Part shown: piece after piece, positions 46,401 to 59,929 of the stretch | Position numbering within the stretch: the first letter of the stretch is position 1 | How the letters are laid out: every line of letters starts with the position of its first letter | Assembly: GCA_024529925.1 (NCBI GenBank) | Contig: JAFEUB010001373.1 | Coordinates: 1,557,501 to 1,621,500, forward strand | Reading direction: 5' to 3' | DNA: 64,000 nt | Source: Ophthalmolycus amberensis | Taxonomy: Eukaryota > Chordata > Actinopteri > Perciformes > Zoarcidae | Made by a program: the position numbers and the translations under genes | The notes under the pieces: model-generated | The model's database searches: none | Told to the model about the DNA's origin: nothing | What the model saw: the letters and a program-made list of their open reading frames with translations, nothing else

Positions 46401-47820
46401 TGAAGTATTTATGTAAAGGGAAATCTTTCAAGTGTTTTTTGTTGTTTTTGTGGACCATGAAATTCCACATTCGTGCGATTCCACTTACCCACGATAACCA
46501 TGAACTCTGAACCCAATAATTGTTCTAAATTGTGACCTGTGAACTCTTGAGCTCGTGAAAAAACAGAGAAGGAGGCATCCAGAGGTGGAATGCGCTGCCG
46601 TTGCTCTCCGAGGGCAGGTACTAACTCGCTCCGAGTGAGAACCTCAATGACCCAATAATGCGTCTCTTCTCTCCGAGAGGGGCACCTCTCCATTTCCCCC
46701 TCCTATATCTTGTTTTGTCGCTTTCTAAGATTTCCCTTTTCCCCGTACCTTTTTCTCCAGCCCTCTATTATTTAGTCTCTTAAAGTCCATCCCCCTCTGT
46801 TACCTTCACTCCAACCTCCGCCCCCCCTCCCTCTCTTTCTCTCTGTGTCTGGAGAGGAAACGGTGGCCATTAAACGTGTCTGCTGGGGTCTGGGGGTCTG
46901 GAGAACAACCGTCACATTGTGTGACCCCGCCTTGGACCCCAGACGGACTAATGAATAAGGGTAACCCCGCCCCCAACCTTCCCCCCCCCCTCCATGCCAG
47001 ACCCCTGGTAGGTAATTCTCCCACTTCTTTCACAGGGTCCCAGACATCTCCCGCGGCCTTTGACTGAGGGCTTATCTTTTCACAGGGAAATGTGTGTCAT
47101 TTGGGGTTTAAGGGAAACCAAAACAAAAACATTGTCACCACCATACACTTCGTCCCCCTCCTCAAACCCCCAGTCCTTCACTTCTTTCCCTTCTCTTCCA
47201 AAACTTGCAGGGTCTGGACGCAGGCTTAAGGAAATAGTGTGAGACATCCACAGTGTCTCCAATTATCTTGAGGAATATGTAAATAGGTGACGACACAGTG
47301 GCGGGATTATATACAACTGGCAACGGCTCATGACACGAGGTGGACAAAAGGCTCGGTGGAAAACAGGATTATTCTAACTAGAGCGGCCGACATATTACTG
47401 AGACAGATACGGAACCTAATTATTCTATAAAACTACAGTACAAACTAAGCAACACTAGAAGTAGAACAAGCTAAATACATCAGAAACAATTACCAAATGT
47501 TGCTAAAAAAGCATCTAAAACGATTTGATATTTTCAAAGGACAACACTGGACTGTGCCCTTTTTGCTCTACATCTGATTATTTGTGCACTGACAAACAAA
47601 ATCCACAGCAATGAAAAAGAAAACGGTCCATCTTTTTGTTCTGAGACACCCACGCTATGCAGTAGACTCTTCAATAACCACATGAATAACACAAAGCACT
47701 GGTGCTCCTCTGAAAGGCAACCATGTATCCCTCGGAGATTTAACAATGGTGACATGTGTAAGCTCAATGCATACAGAATATCTCTCCTCTGTCTCTCTCT
47801 CTGTTCTCTTTCTCTCTTTA

Positions 47821-47848
47821 TTCTTCTTCTTCTTCTTCTTCTTCTTCT
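47821..47848. repeat. (TTC)9 trinucleotide repeat
   Basis: Nine TTC units at the end of a TC-rich run that starts near 47780. Confidence 0.95.
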
Positions 47849-48059
47849 GTCATACATGGCGCCTGCCCACAGCACATCTGAACATCATTTCACAACACTC
47901 AGCAATTCAGAGTGGTCTCATTATTAGTATTTCTTCAGTAGCTTTGTAGCTAAAGTACTTGCACTTACAGCTAATGTATTCTGCACACACCAAGACTGAC
48001 TGCCACTATCAAAGGCCTTGCCTGAACGGCGGTAATAACTGGAAAATTATTTCTGATAG

Positions 48060-48230
48060 CCTGAAACAATCTTCCAAATCATCACAGAACTTTATTAAAA
48101 TAATATCAAATCAAATTAGCCAGCATCCCACTGTAATGAATTAAGTAAAGGGTTATGGCAGCATTAATCCCATCATGCTCGGAGGCATGGGGGCGGTGGG
48201 AGCGTTTAATAAACCAGTCAGTCCCTTCAA
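48060..48230. promoter_or_regulatory. Candidate enhancer-like noncoding block
   Basis: Contains TCAAATCAAATTAGCC, TGTAATGAATTAAGTAAAGG and GCGTTTAATAAACC in non-repetitive sequence. Homeodomain and forkhead-like words are frequent. Inference from composition only. Confidence 0.25.
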
Positions 48231-50207
48231 GCAGCGGGGCCAGCTTTGGATCCACCATCCGCCCTGATGCCCGCTCTGCAGAGGGAAACACATCAAAAGA
48301 CTTCCTCTTGCCTTGCTGTTTCTCTCGCCTTCATCCCCTCCCACCCTGCTCCGTCCTGCTCCCTTTATTCTCTCCATCCCGCATGTCTCTCTCCCTCTCT
48401 CTCTCTCCTGTCTCCCCCTTTTCCTCGTTCTTTCTCCTTCCCCCTCAGACCATCCCTAACCCTCCCTGTGTCTTCCTAAATAATATGTCCCCCCCTCCCC
48501 CCTTCCAATGCTTCATTGTGCCCATGGGTGAGATTATTCATAAGGGGGTGAATCTTGGTGGAATCTCAGAAGGCTGGTGATAAGTGGTGGAGCCCTTTGG
48601 GACGGCTTGGCCTGTCCTCCCAGCGCAGTCTTTCCTTCCAAGCCGGCGCGCAGAGAGAGGATTGAGGAGAAATCAAATAGGTCACTCTGTAGCTGTGGAG
48701 AGACAAGAGGTATTTTGGATGGAACCATGGCCACATATCATTTATAGGCTCAGAAGGAATAAAAATTCAGGATTCAAAATTTGAGCTACCTTTTGAATTT
48801 GGGAAAAAGTAAATCTGTAATCATGTGTTCAAATTCAAAATCCTCATTACAGAAGAGCAGAATTCTCTACACACTCCAGTGTTGTAACAGTCTGTCTGAC
48901 CCTGTTGCCATCATGAAACTAGGCTACTGAGAGGAGGAGTAGTGTGTGGAAGCATTCAACACCATACATGGAGCATTTAATGATAAAGTTACTCTGCTGA
49001 CCGAAAATAAATCTGCCCTACACTATTGTTAGCGTGTATCTCGAGTGAGGCGACAGAGGCACCGTGAATGAGCCGGACATCAGTGTACCGTGGTTCAGCT
49101 GACTCTGTGGGTTCAAATGAATTTGAACTTGATAATGAGATTGTTCCCTCTAGATCAATGTTCTGGTATCAGGGAATACAGAAACATCGCTAAGCAGCCA
49201 GACAATCACAATTGTCTTTTTTCTTTTACAAATTCCCTCAGGTCAGCCAAAGTTATTTGGGAAAAGTAAACAAAGGCGAAGAGTAAAATGATCACCCAAA
49301 CTGTTGTAAACATTCAACACAGTTTACAAACCAACTCCTTAATTCAGCTTTGACCTCCCGTACTTGCCGTAGTCGTAAAACAGAGTTTTCTACAAAGAGG
49401 GAATTATTACAGAACATCTTAGGTGTGCTCACTGTTTCAGCAGCGCTTTGGTACCTGGTGCAAATGACGGCCAAAAATATGACCATAAGTGTGTAAGAAA
49501 CCGGTGTTGTATCTTAACATGTAGCAAATTCTGAAAATGCTTCGCAGCCACCGGGTTATATGACATAAGCCATGGAGGTGTTTTGATTAATATCGCCACC
49601 ACCTGCAACACCAATCTGCATTAAGCTCTTCTAATTTCACCCACATCCATTCCTGAACTTGCTATCTCCTCCATCTTCCTCTCTGTGTCTCCGGACCGTT
49701 CACCCAAAACCACCACCGCCACTCCTCATGAAAGTCTTTGGACAGGATTCACAGGTCCTGTTGCTGCAGAGGTCTGCGGGGCGGGTCACTGTGTGCCATG
49801 CAGGCGGGGGTGAGATACCATCTGCAGGTAGCAGGGCATGAATGGCAGACAAAATGCAGGCAGCTCTCGTTTGATGTAAGGTACTGTCCGTGAGGCAGGC
49901 CCACAGGCTAGCCACATTTTTTGAGGGGCTATTCAAAATCTCCGCTTGCCTCGGAATATGTCATGGCATGTCTTGATATCGCTGCATCTTGGGAGTTAGT
50001 CCGTGCATAGCTTATGTGTGTGTGTGTGTGTGCTTTGATTGGCATCTCTGATAACCTCCCCCCCTCTATCTCTGTTTCCATGTGTCTTCAATGTGTGAGA
50101 AAGTATGGGTGAGAGAGGGAGGGGTCACCGCGCTGTTTCCCCTAAGGAGGGTTTGTCCTTTGCCATCTGGCACCTCAGAAGCATGGGTACAGGAGCAGGA
50201 GGGGGCC

Positions 50208-50212
<5 letters not shown>

Positions 50213-50249
<37 letters not shown>
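50213..50249. repeat. (GT)18 microsatellite
   Basis: Thirty-seven bases of GT repeat. Confidence 0.95.
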
Positions 50250-50250
<1 letters not shown>

Positions 50251-50390
50251 TTGAGGGGGTGAAATCTTGACATTACGACGCTATGTGCCTTGTATGTCTC
50301 AATGTGCCCCGAGCACACTCCTTCGTACCCCTAATTTCAACACCTCAACATCTCGTGTTTTCTTTTCTTCACATCCCTTTTTTTCTTTGT

Positions 50391-50421
50391 CTCTCTCTCT
50401 CTCTCTCTCTCTCGCTCTCTC
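50391..50421. repeat. (CT)n microsatellite
   Basis: CT run with one CG interruption, inside a pyrimidine-rich stretch. Confidence 0.9.
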
Positions 50422-50748
50422 AACTTCAACTTGTTCAACTCTCTCCCCTTTCTAGACATTCAAAACTGTGATGAGAAAGTGTCTTTTTTTATTCATGTCC
50501 TCTCCTGCTTTGAATTATCTTCAATCACTTTCTCGTGTATTCTTTTCCTCACCTTCTTTCCTTTCCTTGCTAACTGATCACATTGTTGCCCCTGTTTCCC
50601 CTCCTCTTCCCCCACTTCTTACTTCCCTCCATCTTCCTTTCACATTGCACGTTTTCTCTCCCCTGCATGTGATGCATGGCAACAGCTTGGCCAGCTGATG
50701 AGGGCCAGTTAGAGATAGCACCCAACCTTGACACCCGCAGCTGCACTA

Positions 50749-50753
<5 letters not shown>

Positions 50754-50794
<41 letters not shown>
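50754..50794. repeat. (CA)20 microsatellite
   Basis: Forty-one bases of CA repeat. Confidence 0.95.
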
Positions 50795-50798
<4 letters not shown>

Positions 50799-51469
50799 TC
50801 ACACACAGAAGGATTGGGGGCATTGCGCTATGTAAAATAATCACAATGCATACATTCATTGTGGTGTGGATTTGTTGCTATAATAAGGCTGGACAAATCA
50901 TGAATATTCACAGACACTTTAAGCAATTATGATAATCTGCATTATTCCGTGCCTCACCACTATCTGTCAGAGGAGGCGGCAGCAGAGGCGAGAAAAGTAG
51001 GTTGGGATAGTCTGCAGTTTTGCAGTCTTGAAACTATATTATTATTATTATCACATTTTTCTTTCTTCCCTTTCCCCTCTCTCCTTCTTTGCTTGCTTCG
51101 CTCTTCTCCTTCGTATCTTTGTTCCTCTGTTGTTCCTCCGGCTGCTTCTTCATCTCCTTCTCTCCTCATCTTTACTTTCTTCTTCTTCTCGGCTTGTTTC
51201 GTGCTAAAGTCCATTGTGCTGTATGAAGAGGAGGGGTAGGATCCCAGAGTGAGAATGGCCCCTGGGTGCTACAGAGCTGGCAGCAGTGTTGGTCTAATCT
51301 TCCGGGTCAGGCCTGGCGCTTTCATCTTCTCTCACTTGGAGTCCCTTGTGTTTGATGTGAACTTAGCCCAGGAATAACGTTCCTTTCTTCTCTGCTAACC
51401 TGGCCCTGGAGTAGGGGAAAGCACTTTGTTGTTATCCTAGGAGCCAAACAATGCTGGAAGGAGTGCAGA

Positions 51470-51800
51470 AAACCTTAATGAAAGGCTTTTGATCCACGCT
51501 GATATTAAAGCGAGAACCTTGAGAGAGAGAGCGAGAGAGAGTGTGTGAGGGAGCAAAATAAAAAGTGCAGAAATCGCAGAAATCTAAATGCAAATTGCAT
51601 CGGAATGGTTAGATGGAAATGTGTTTTTTTAATTCCCACCCTTAGAAATTAATTATTTCAGATTTGCCTGCATTTGTTTCAAGTTTGAGGGGAAAAGAAT
51701 AAAGGAGCCGGCTAATTTATTGTAGAAGTAGAATTTAAATTAGCACATGGAGCCTTGCAGGGCTTTAATGATTAATTTTCTCAGGTCTGCACCATGCAAA
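51470..51800. promoter_or_regulatory. Candidate enhancer-like block with paired POU half-sites
   Basis: ATGCAAATTGCAT at 51588-51600 holds a perfect octamer ATGCAAAT and forms a 6-bp inverted repeat around one A. Downstream are AAATTAATTATTTCAG, GGCTAATTTATTG, TTTAAATTAGCAC and TAATGATTAATTTTC, a dense series of TAAT/ATTA homeodomain cores. A short GA-rich stretch near 51530 is the only simple sequence. It is a strong candidate for a developmental enhancer, by composition only. Confidence 0.4.
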
Positions 51801-52859
51801 ACAATGTCTCTGCTTCCCACACTTACAGCCAAGTGTGCCACATGTATCATGTTAAAAGTATTTTTTCTGCATCTACAGTGTGTGTGTGCATTACTGTTGC
51901 AACACTGAACCAGTGGCCAGTTGTTATTTTCCCTTGAACCCATCCAGTGGCCTCAGCCCTTCACCCTGTGACCTTTCGTTCATGCACTGCTGCTGCAGGC
52001 CTTGGACGCTGCTGCAAGAGGAACAAATGTTCTGGTGTTTGAAGAGGAACTCGTGGATTTGTGGGGTCATTTAGCTCTCTCTGCTGGGGTTCCTTCAGAC
52101 GGGCTCAACACAAGTAAAACGGCGTCTTTTCACCCTCAACTTACTTGAAAGTGTCAAAGCTAAATCTTTTCAACCTACAATTTGAAAATGAAGTTGAACC
52201 CAGAGGCCAGAAAAACAAGTCACAAACAAGCCTCTCTGTTAGGAGGAAGGCAACACACCTTGGTATTCGACATGCTCGCTGCCATGGCGATAGCCCAAAC
52301 CTCTGTGCAACAGCAGCACATTAACCCCTCTTGACCCTCTCTTCTCACCTGTGATAAAAGAGGAGGAAGAGAAGGAGGAGGTGCCCCCCTTTCCACTGCA
52401 CACACACTTTCGAGTACCCGGGCACCAGCAGGCCCTTGAGAGCCCACAGTCATTAGGAGCGCTTTATTCTCGTAGAGGTAGAGAAAAGGAGAGAAGAGGA
52501 AAAAGGAGAGGAGGAAGAGGAGCATTGAGCCTGGAAGATAATGTATGGTCAAGGCTGGAGACTTGTGGGCACTGGATGAAGAGAGGGTCGAGAGAGAAGC
52601 AGCGCTTTCATACAGAAGCACCAAGCAAGCCAGCTGCTTTTGGTTTTTTTTTTGTTTGTCTTTCATTCCAAGTAAAGAAAGGTAGGGGAAAGAGCTATGG
52701 ATAATTGGTCCAGGGCGCTGACTTACACACAGGGCTGTGGACACAGGATATAGAGTTTCACACTCTTTGTTCCTCATCTTACCTATTGGCCCGGCCGGGT
52801 TTTGTCTTCTGAAGATGGGAAAAAGCTTTTTTAACGCTTGCCTTGGCTGCATGAAGTTC

Positions 52860-53340
52860 AAATTAACTGAAGAGAAAATAAGACCATTATTAAGAACGCA
52901 TGTATGATTTGGATATTATTTCTCACGTCTTTGCATAAACACAAAGCGTCTAACCCGCACATAAGAGGGTAGCGTGCAGTAACACTCTCCTGACAAAAAG
53001 GCCCGGCTCTCTTCCATTGACCAGCGGCATCGGGGGGCTAACCTCAACTTTCACTGGGAGCTAATCCCTCTGATAATCAATAGTAGAGACGAGCCTTCAT
53101 CTCAGCCGGGGTCTTGATAAAGTTGTGAGGCCATGAATGATTGAACAGTGTCAACGTGTTCCATGACACCCTGAGAAGCAACGGAGGATAAAAATAATAA
53201 TAAATGCCGCTCCCCAAAAATAACTGGGTGAAGATTATGCACATCTGATGATATGATGAAAATAAATGAATAATGCATTGGCTATCAATGAGGGAGCAGA
53301 AGACGCATTGCTTCAGGCCATGGTTAAGCCTCTATTCATA
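52860..53340. promoter_or_regulatory. Candidate enhancer-like noncoding block
   Basis: Unique sequence with CTCTGATAATCAATAG, CATGAATGATTGAACAG, GATGATATGATGAAAATAAATG and GGCTATCAATGAGG. PBX/MEIS/HOX-like TGAT words are unusually frequent. No repeat or coding pattern. Inference from composition. Confidence 0.35.
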
Positions 53341-53832
53341 AAGAGGAGACAGACACAAAGGCCCAAGGACTGTGGGAGTCCACCACCGGGGAGGGAAGAA
53401 TAAGGGCACACATTTTAAGAGGAAAAGTGGGTTTTTTTTCTCCCTCCTCTCGTGTGGTTTCTCTTATTCTGTCATATTCCTAATAATTAGATGTGTTGCA
53501 AAGATTGTTGTTTACAGTTGGATTAGCCTTAAGAAGCCAGGATGTGGGAGTGAGGCCCCAGGATTACGGAGGCAAACACATGTTTAGTGCGCAACACTAT
53601 TGTTATTCTCATCACCGATCTGCAATTTCCAAATGCTCCTTTCACCCTCATCGGTTCGTTTAATTATTTTGTCCAATTGCTAATCAAAATCAGATCTTTG
53701 AGAGAATATCTTGAGTTTACATATGGATATTTTTCTTTGTCTGCGTCTTTTAAAAACACATTATAATTATTATTACCTCTCATTCATTAGGCGCCATGAT
53801 CTCCGCTCACCTGATGTGGAAATATGTTCATA

Positions 53833-53835
<3 letters not shown>

Positions 53836-53872
<37 letters not shown>

Positions 53873-53874
53873 CA
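53836..53874. repeat. (CA)n microsatellite
   Basis: Thirty-nine bases of AC/CA repeat with one GC interruption, followed by a short A run. Confidence 0.95.
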
Positions 53875-53889
53875 AAAAAACTGCTGCAC

Positions 53890-56800
53890 ATAAAGAAGGC
53901 CAACTTGAATGCAGGGCAGATTACGGAAGGGGAGACAGGAATATGTCTGCGCCTTGAAACACGCAGAGAGAGCAGAATAGGGGGCTCTGTTCTTTTTCCT
54001 CCTTTTGAGCAGCATTTGGGCCGTCTGCGAATAAAGATGTCTGGGTCTGGTGGTTATTGATCAGCAAGTATTAGGAGAACAAAGAGTTAATCCTCCTGAA
54101 GGACCACAGTTAGTGTTCTCTTAAGTTAAAGCAGTCTATAATATCCTCTTATATCTGCAGTCCCCTCACTAGCTGCCAGTTTATTTTGTCTTCATACTCA
54201 ACCCTGAAGGATGAATACCCAGTTTAGCTGATGGTTGTGACCGAAGGCCGATCTGTAATTCACAACTGGAGTCCAGTTTATCTGACATTGGGATGGTCAC
54301 TCTCTATTATCAGCTGCTGCTGGTTTGTGAACAATGCACGGCGAAGGACGCTCAGGCTTCAGTACTGGCATGAAGAGTTTAAGTGAAATCTATTCATGAA
54401 AGTATTTATCTTTACAAGAGCAAGATCCACCAGCATGCAAGTCTAAACGAGTTTCTTTAACAGATACAGTTATTTTATTATTATCAAGCCATTCAAAAAA
54501 GGTCACTGGGTTTGAACTGCAGTGCCTCACATTCATTTTACTTTTTACATCCTGCAATGCTGACTTAAAAAATGTGCAAGTTAATATGATTATGTATCAT
54601 AAATCTGTAGTGTTTGTAGTATTAACCGTTCCCAAGTCAACTCATTTTGATTACTGTATCCAGTCACTAGTTACTTGTATATTAAGAGAGAAATAACGAC
54701 GGCCTCAACCTGAGCAAAGCCTCTACATGCCCCGTCATGAATAATTTGTCCATGTGGTCATTTTTGTGCGAAACTTTGATGCTTTTTCACTCTTTACGGA
54801 CTTATAATTATTGTTGATACGTCAACTCCTTATAGAATATTAAAAATACTCATATGTTGCAACCCTCTTTCTCTCATATCTGTATTATTTGTAGTAGAGG
54901 CATAAAAGTACCCCCAAAAATTCCAAGCAAAGCAAAAACAATTACGTTCACTTCATATTTTTGTAATACTTACGTGTAGAAACTAAATGATTGTGAAGGT
55001 AAAATTAGGGTTTGGCAACAAAAACACTTGGTTAAGGTTATAGTTTGTGATCATGGACATATTGTATCTGTGAGGTGGTACAACACACAAACACACACAG
55101 TTGGTAGATTCCTATATGTGCTGTGATGTAAATTAAGAGCATCTTCTGTTAGATTTTTCCTACCTGGTAAATGCAAACTCCGTAGCCCCAGTTTATAAAA
55201 CAAGCTTTCTGTCTAACCTGAGATCACCCCCGATAGCAGCATGACTTTAGAGAGTACTTTCCAGAACCACATTATAAATTAAATATCTGTTTTCACAAGC
55301 TGAGTGGTACTCTGCACGAGGCGTGACTGAACTTCATGTGTGAAATCTGTAAACATGCTAAAATGTTTATTGTGGGATTATGTTGGCATGAACCAGCCCA
55401 GGCTCCTGGAAGCACATTTCTAACAGACTGCATTTGCAATTTTGGGCAAACAATAACCAATAAAATGCTAGTGAATACAACGTGCATGTTTCCTCTACAA
55501 AACTAAATTGCTAATGCAATTTGTCGGAGATGTATAGAGATGTAAAGTTGAATTGATATTCACGTTTATGCCATTTCCTCGTCTGTGATGTGAATGCTTT
55601 AATTCGAGATGACCTTGTTTTTTAAAATTTGTGTGACTAATTTACGGTGCCATACAGGAAAAATGTCAACATTTCCGCACCACTTTATGTTTTGTGGAAG
55701 GCTGAAGAATGCAGCGAGGCCTGGAGGCCAAGGCTTGAACCTGTGTCTGTTTCTTGTCATGTCACATTTCTTGGTCGGGGGGTCTAGGACACCCTGGCAT
55801 TTTCTCTTCTGAGGGCTTTTGTTTATGTGGCCGAAGGACTCTGCTAAGTCTCATCAGCCCACAGCAGCTAAACACATATGCCTCCATCACAAAAATCCCT
55901 GTTTTTTTAGAGGGATACTGAGCCTACATTTGTCACTCTGTCCGGATGAATTTATTATTATTAATTCTTGACCAAAACAGCCATTTCTGTCAGCCAAGAG
56001 ACATTTAGTCATCAGCAACATTGAGCGTAAATGTTTTGACGTGTCATTACAGGGCTTCTGATGGAAAGGGCAGTGACATACAGTGACCATTCCACCACTG
56101 TTACAATGCCTTACTTCACCCATGCTACACACAAATCACATGGACCAATGACACAACTCCTACCAGGGCCCCAATGTCCTAATGTCACACACGTCCCAAC
56201 AGTTTTACTTCAAACTTCCTCCCCTCTCGTGTCCCCTTCTTTCCTTCACCCCCCCTCGTTCCTTCCTTTCATGCGCAGCCTTTCTGTCCCTTTCAACGTG
56301 CGATCCCCCCTCCACGTCTATGTGTCTTATTTCTCTCACCCATACTTCTCAGTCTGTCTGCCCGCCTGTCTGTCTGTTTGTTTCTCTTATCGTGCCTTGC
56401 ATTAACCCCTTTGCTTCCCTGTCCCCCTCTCGCCCGCCTGTCCCTCCCCGATGATTTGTCCCTCTGTAACATATGCTTAGACTGGCATCCCATGGCAGAG
56501 ACGCTGCAGGTCTTGTCCACTTCATGTCGCGTGAGGATGGACGTTTGAAGTCCTCCAGGCATCTCTTATTGTCACCAGCACTTAGCCTCAACACTGCCGC
56601 CAACCTGCCACAAATACCGTCAGTGCGGCTGGCACACTGCCTTCTGCTGAAAAAACTGTACATGATCCCATACACAGACACATGCACAAAAACATGGCCG
56701 CAGACATATTTTGAATAGACATGCACCTGTATGCTGACACCCACACTCTGGTCCATGTCCGGCCTACCTATTCCCCGTCTGAGCAGGGCATGTAGGTTTC

Positions 56801-57100
56801 CTTCGGGCACAATGGTGGTTTTGTCTTGAGGTTGTGCTCTGACAGTTGTCACAGAATGATCCCTCCTGATATGATAATTGTGTTGACAACCGATGAAGCC
56901 GTATTGGAAATTAAGAGTCCCTTTGTCCTATTTCACTGAGCAGCCTTTCAGACCTGCTATCTGAGGGAAGGCTATCCCACAGATTAGGTGTTTCCTCCGT
57001 CAGGCCACAAAAGGGTTAGAATATTTCCCACATATGTTATGCTACGTATCCACCACCACCATGTCCACGGGGTTGGCAAAGACAATGGTGTGAGGGGTCT
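53890..57100. other. Intergenic DNA, no gene
   Basis: AT-rich (54.4-55.6 kb) then more pyrimidine-rich (56.2-56.5 kb). Short open frames only. No recognisable repeat, RNA gene or regulatory cluster that I can support. Confidence 0.5.
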
Positions 57101-57310
57101 GGGTGCTGGAGAATATGCTAATCGTTATTAATAGCCATTACATTCGTTATTGTTCGTTCGTCGGACGGTGCCAGGAAAGTGTCCGTAGCAATTTAAACCT
57201 CGCTATCATCAACTTTCTGTGTGGGATTTAATGCGTTATGTGGCTTTAATCTGTCAATGTGATGATTTTCAGTATAAATCAGCAGGCAACATTTGAAGAT
57301 ATAATGCAAA
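57100..57310. promoter_or_regulatory. Candidate enhancer-like noncoding block
   Basis: Contains ATATGCTAATCGTTATTAAT, GCCATTACATTCGTTATTG, GGGATTTAATGCGTTATG and TATAATGCAAAGC, with no simple repeats. Many ATTA/TAAT cores. Inference from composition. Confidence 0.3.
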
Positions 57311-57319
57311 GCAGACTTT

Positions 57320-59920
57320 CCATCTTCACTTCATCCCTCAGAGGAATCCTTGTGATACTAATCTGCCCACCTAGTCCAGCGCTTCTCCGGTCCAAGCTGC
57401 TTTTCTCCCTCTGGCCTCTCTAAGCCCTACAGTAGGCTTTGCTCACACAAGTCTTTCTCTGTGAGTCTAAGCGTGGCACAAATGGACTACAGTCGATTCT
57501 AGTTCTGTGTTCTTCTTTCAATCAGACGAAATAAGGACTCTGTGTTTTGGGGGCAAGTCAACTTTCCCTTGAGCCCGTTGAAACGACTCATCATCTTGGG
57601 ATCAGCTGGCACAAAGAGCAGGCGAACTGATCATTCACTGCCAGGAAAAAGACTATCATAAGACTGTGTTTGAATCAAATTCAAATAGGGAATCTCAGTC
57701 TGCTTTTCATCTCAATAAAGACCCTTATATAGCAGTCAGACAGTACATGAGTAGGGAAAAGAGTGCGTAGTAAAACAGAGATATTGCACTGCTCGACGTT
57801 GAACTTCATCCAGTTCTGTAATGCCTGTAAATGTGTCTCAGAGGTAAGGGGATCACAGCCTTGGCCAGAGAGAGGCGCAATAAAACACCGCAGTTCCTCT
57901 GACACACAGACTCTTTGCAGCGAGGACTGTTCCTGCTTACCCAAAATAGCTGTAGCTCTATCTACTAATTAAATATGTTTAGCTAAGAGGAATGTTTTTG
58001 CAAAAGAAGCATAAAGCAATTTTGATGAAGGTTAAAGTCAGGTGAAAAAAAACCTTTTCGGGTTTTGGTATTAAAATGATTTGGTTGAGGTTAGAATAAA
58101 GGTTTGGTCACGGTGGACAAAACCGAAACAAGACTGCCTTGAAAAGAGTTCTTGTCATTTCTGACTGCATGTCTCAGAATTCTGGTTGCAGTCAACACTA
58201 CTTGAGCTACCGCTTCATCAGATAATAATGAAAACGACCATATAAAGAAGTAATGACAGAATGTAAACACATTGACTGGCTAATGAGGACAATTGCAGAC
58301 CATAAAGAGCATCAAAATGGGTTTCGATTTTTAAGCATTGCAACTTAATTGTGCTGCAAAATAAACATCCTGAAGACATATTCTTAAAAAAAAAAAAACA
58401 CTGTTTAGATATGATAAGACATTCAGTGTAACTTAGACACTGACATTTAAAAATGCTATTGTAGAGACAAAAAAGCATTGTTTTCCTCTTTATTTGTTGA
58501 CAAAGTGCTTTGTTTTAGTCGTGCAAAAGCTACTTTGTACGTGTTTTTGACGTGAATGGGTGTAAATGAGCTTGGGGGCAGTGAACAGAATAGAAATGTC
58601 TTTAATCATAGCAAACCAACGTCAAATATACAGCATTTACAGCACATTAAAGGAATGGAAAATCACGTGCAAAAACATGAATCAAGCTAGAGCTGTCATA
58701 AAAGACATCAGGCTCACAAAATGTTCCTGAGACCACGTTGCCTATGAGTGAACATGAAAGGAGAAGGAAAATGCCTGTGGCAGACTCAATAACAACCACC
58801 CTCTAAAGCGCCACGTCTGCTAACTTGACACTTGCAGTTTAGCCGTGCACGCTGCTTATCATTCAGTGTAGATCTGAAGTCATCTCTTTGTCCTCGTGAG
58901 GTTAAAACATCCGGTCGAGGTCAGTTGTGTCGCCCTCATCGCTACAGCTGAGATCTTATTCTTGCTCCTTTCATCTTGAGGTCAGCTAATTGCTAACAGC
59001 TAATCACCAATTCTCAACTGCTCTTTGACACCACTCAGACGCTCGCTAAGTGTACACCAAATATTTTCAGCATGTTGCCTCCGAGTGTTTAAAATAACAT
59101 GTGGACGAAATGGATACGTAAGGCAGCAAGTGAAAGAAGAAGAAGAAGAAAAAAAAGCCTGATGATTAGTTGCCCTAGATTCTGAGAATGATCTGCTGTT
59201 TTGGGCATTAAATAAAATAAGCATAGTGGTGGTAGAGCATAATCCACTGTCCCCATTCCGGCAAGTTCTCCCATGTAGGGCAATTGAACAAAGTGCGTCG
59301 GAATTGAAATCAGGTCGTTCCTGGGGGCCACTGGTAACGAACTTGGCGGGGAGGCGGGGAGCCGAGAGGAGGAGAGGGGAGGAGGGCCGAGAGTTGCAGT
59401 TGAGTTGACCTCGGTTGTAACGCCGCAGCAAGAGGAGCGTGTGCTAAGACTTGGCTCTGCTCACCTTTTTCAGCGGCGGACTGCAAAGTGCTGTAAGTAA
59501 TGACTATAAGTGAGGATCCTCAGTGACGGCAGGCAGGCGAACAGAGCTTTGAGAGCCGTGTTGAGAGGAGGGCTGTCATCGTGACATTTTCTGGGCTTCT
59601 GAATTACAGAGAGCAGGTGGACTAGCAAATGTCATCTGTTAAACATACAGAAATTCACACATTTATGAGCATTTGCTGCATTTAGTTTCCACTGATTTGC
59701 AACGCTATACATTTGAAGTTCACTTCTAAATGTTGTAATGTATTCTGAGTCTGGCCTAGTGTGTTGAAACAACGCCATACAGGACCGTGGAATATCCATC
59801 CGTGAATATATAGCCACGACACGTTGGGTTGAAGATTGATCGTGAATTTGACCAGTATCCCTCATCTCAATCCCCTGTGCATACGTAACTGCCTCATCTG
59901 CTCTTCTCTCCCTTCTCCGC
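57320..59920. other. Intergenic DNA, no gene
   Basis: No coding region. A short poly(A) run is at about 58386-58399 and (GAA)n at about 59136-59152. Around 59340-59500 the sequence becomes GC-richer, with splice-site-like words on both strands, but no exon can be supported. Confidence 0.5.
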
Positions 59921-59929
59921 TGCCTGTCC

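Noticed and set aside
52220..52861. A 213-codon minus-strand open frame
   Set aside because: No recognisable domain, no start or splice context, and biased composition. It looks accidental.
59466..59500. Splice-site-like pairs on both strands (TTTTTCAG...GTAAGTA on +, TTACAG...AAGGTGAGC on -) framing a 19-26 base micro-exon
   Set aside because: Both strands fitting equally well, the tiny size and the lack of coding context suggest coincidence. It would need transcript evidence.
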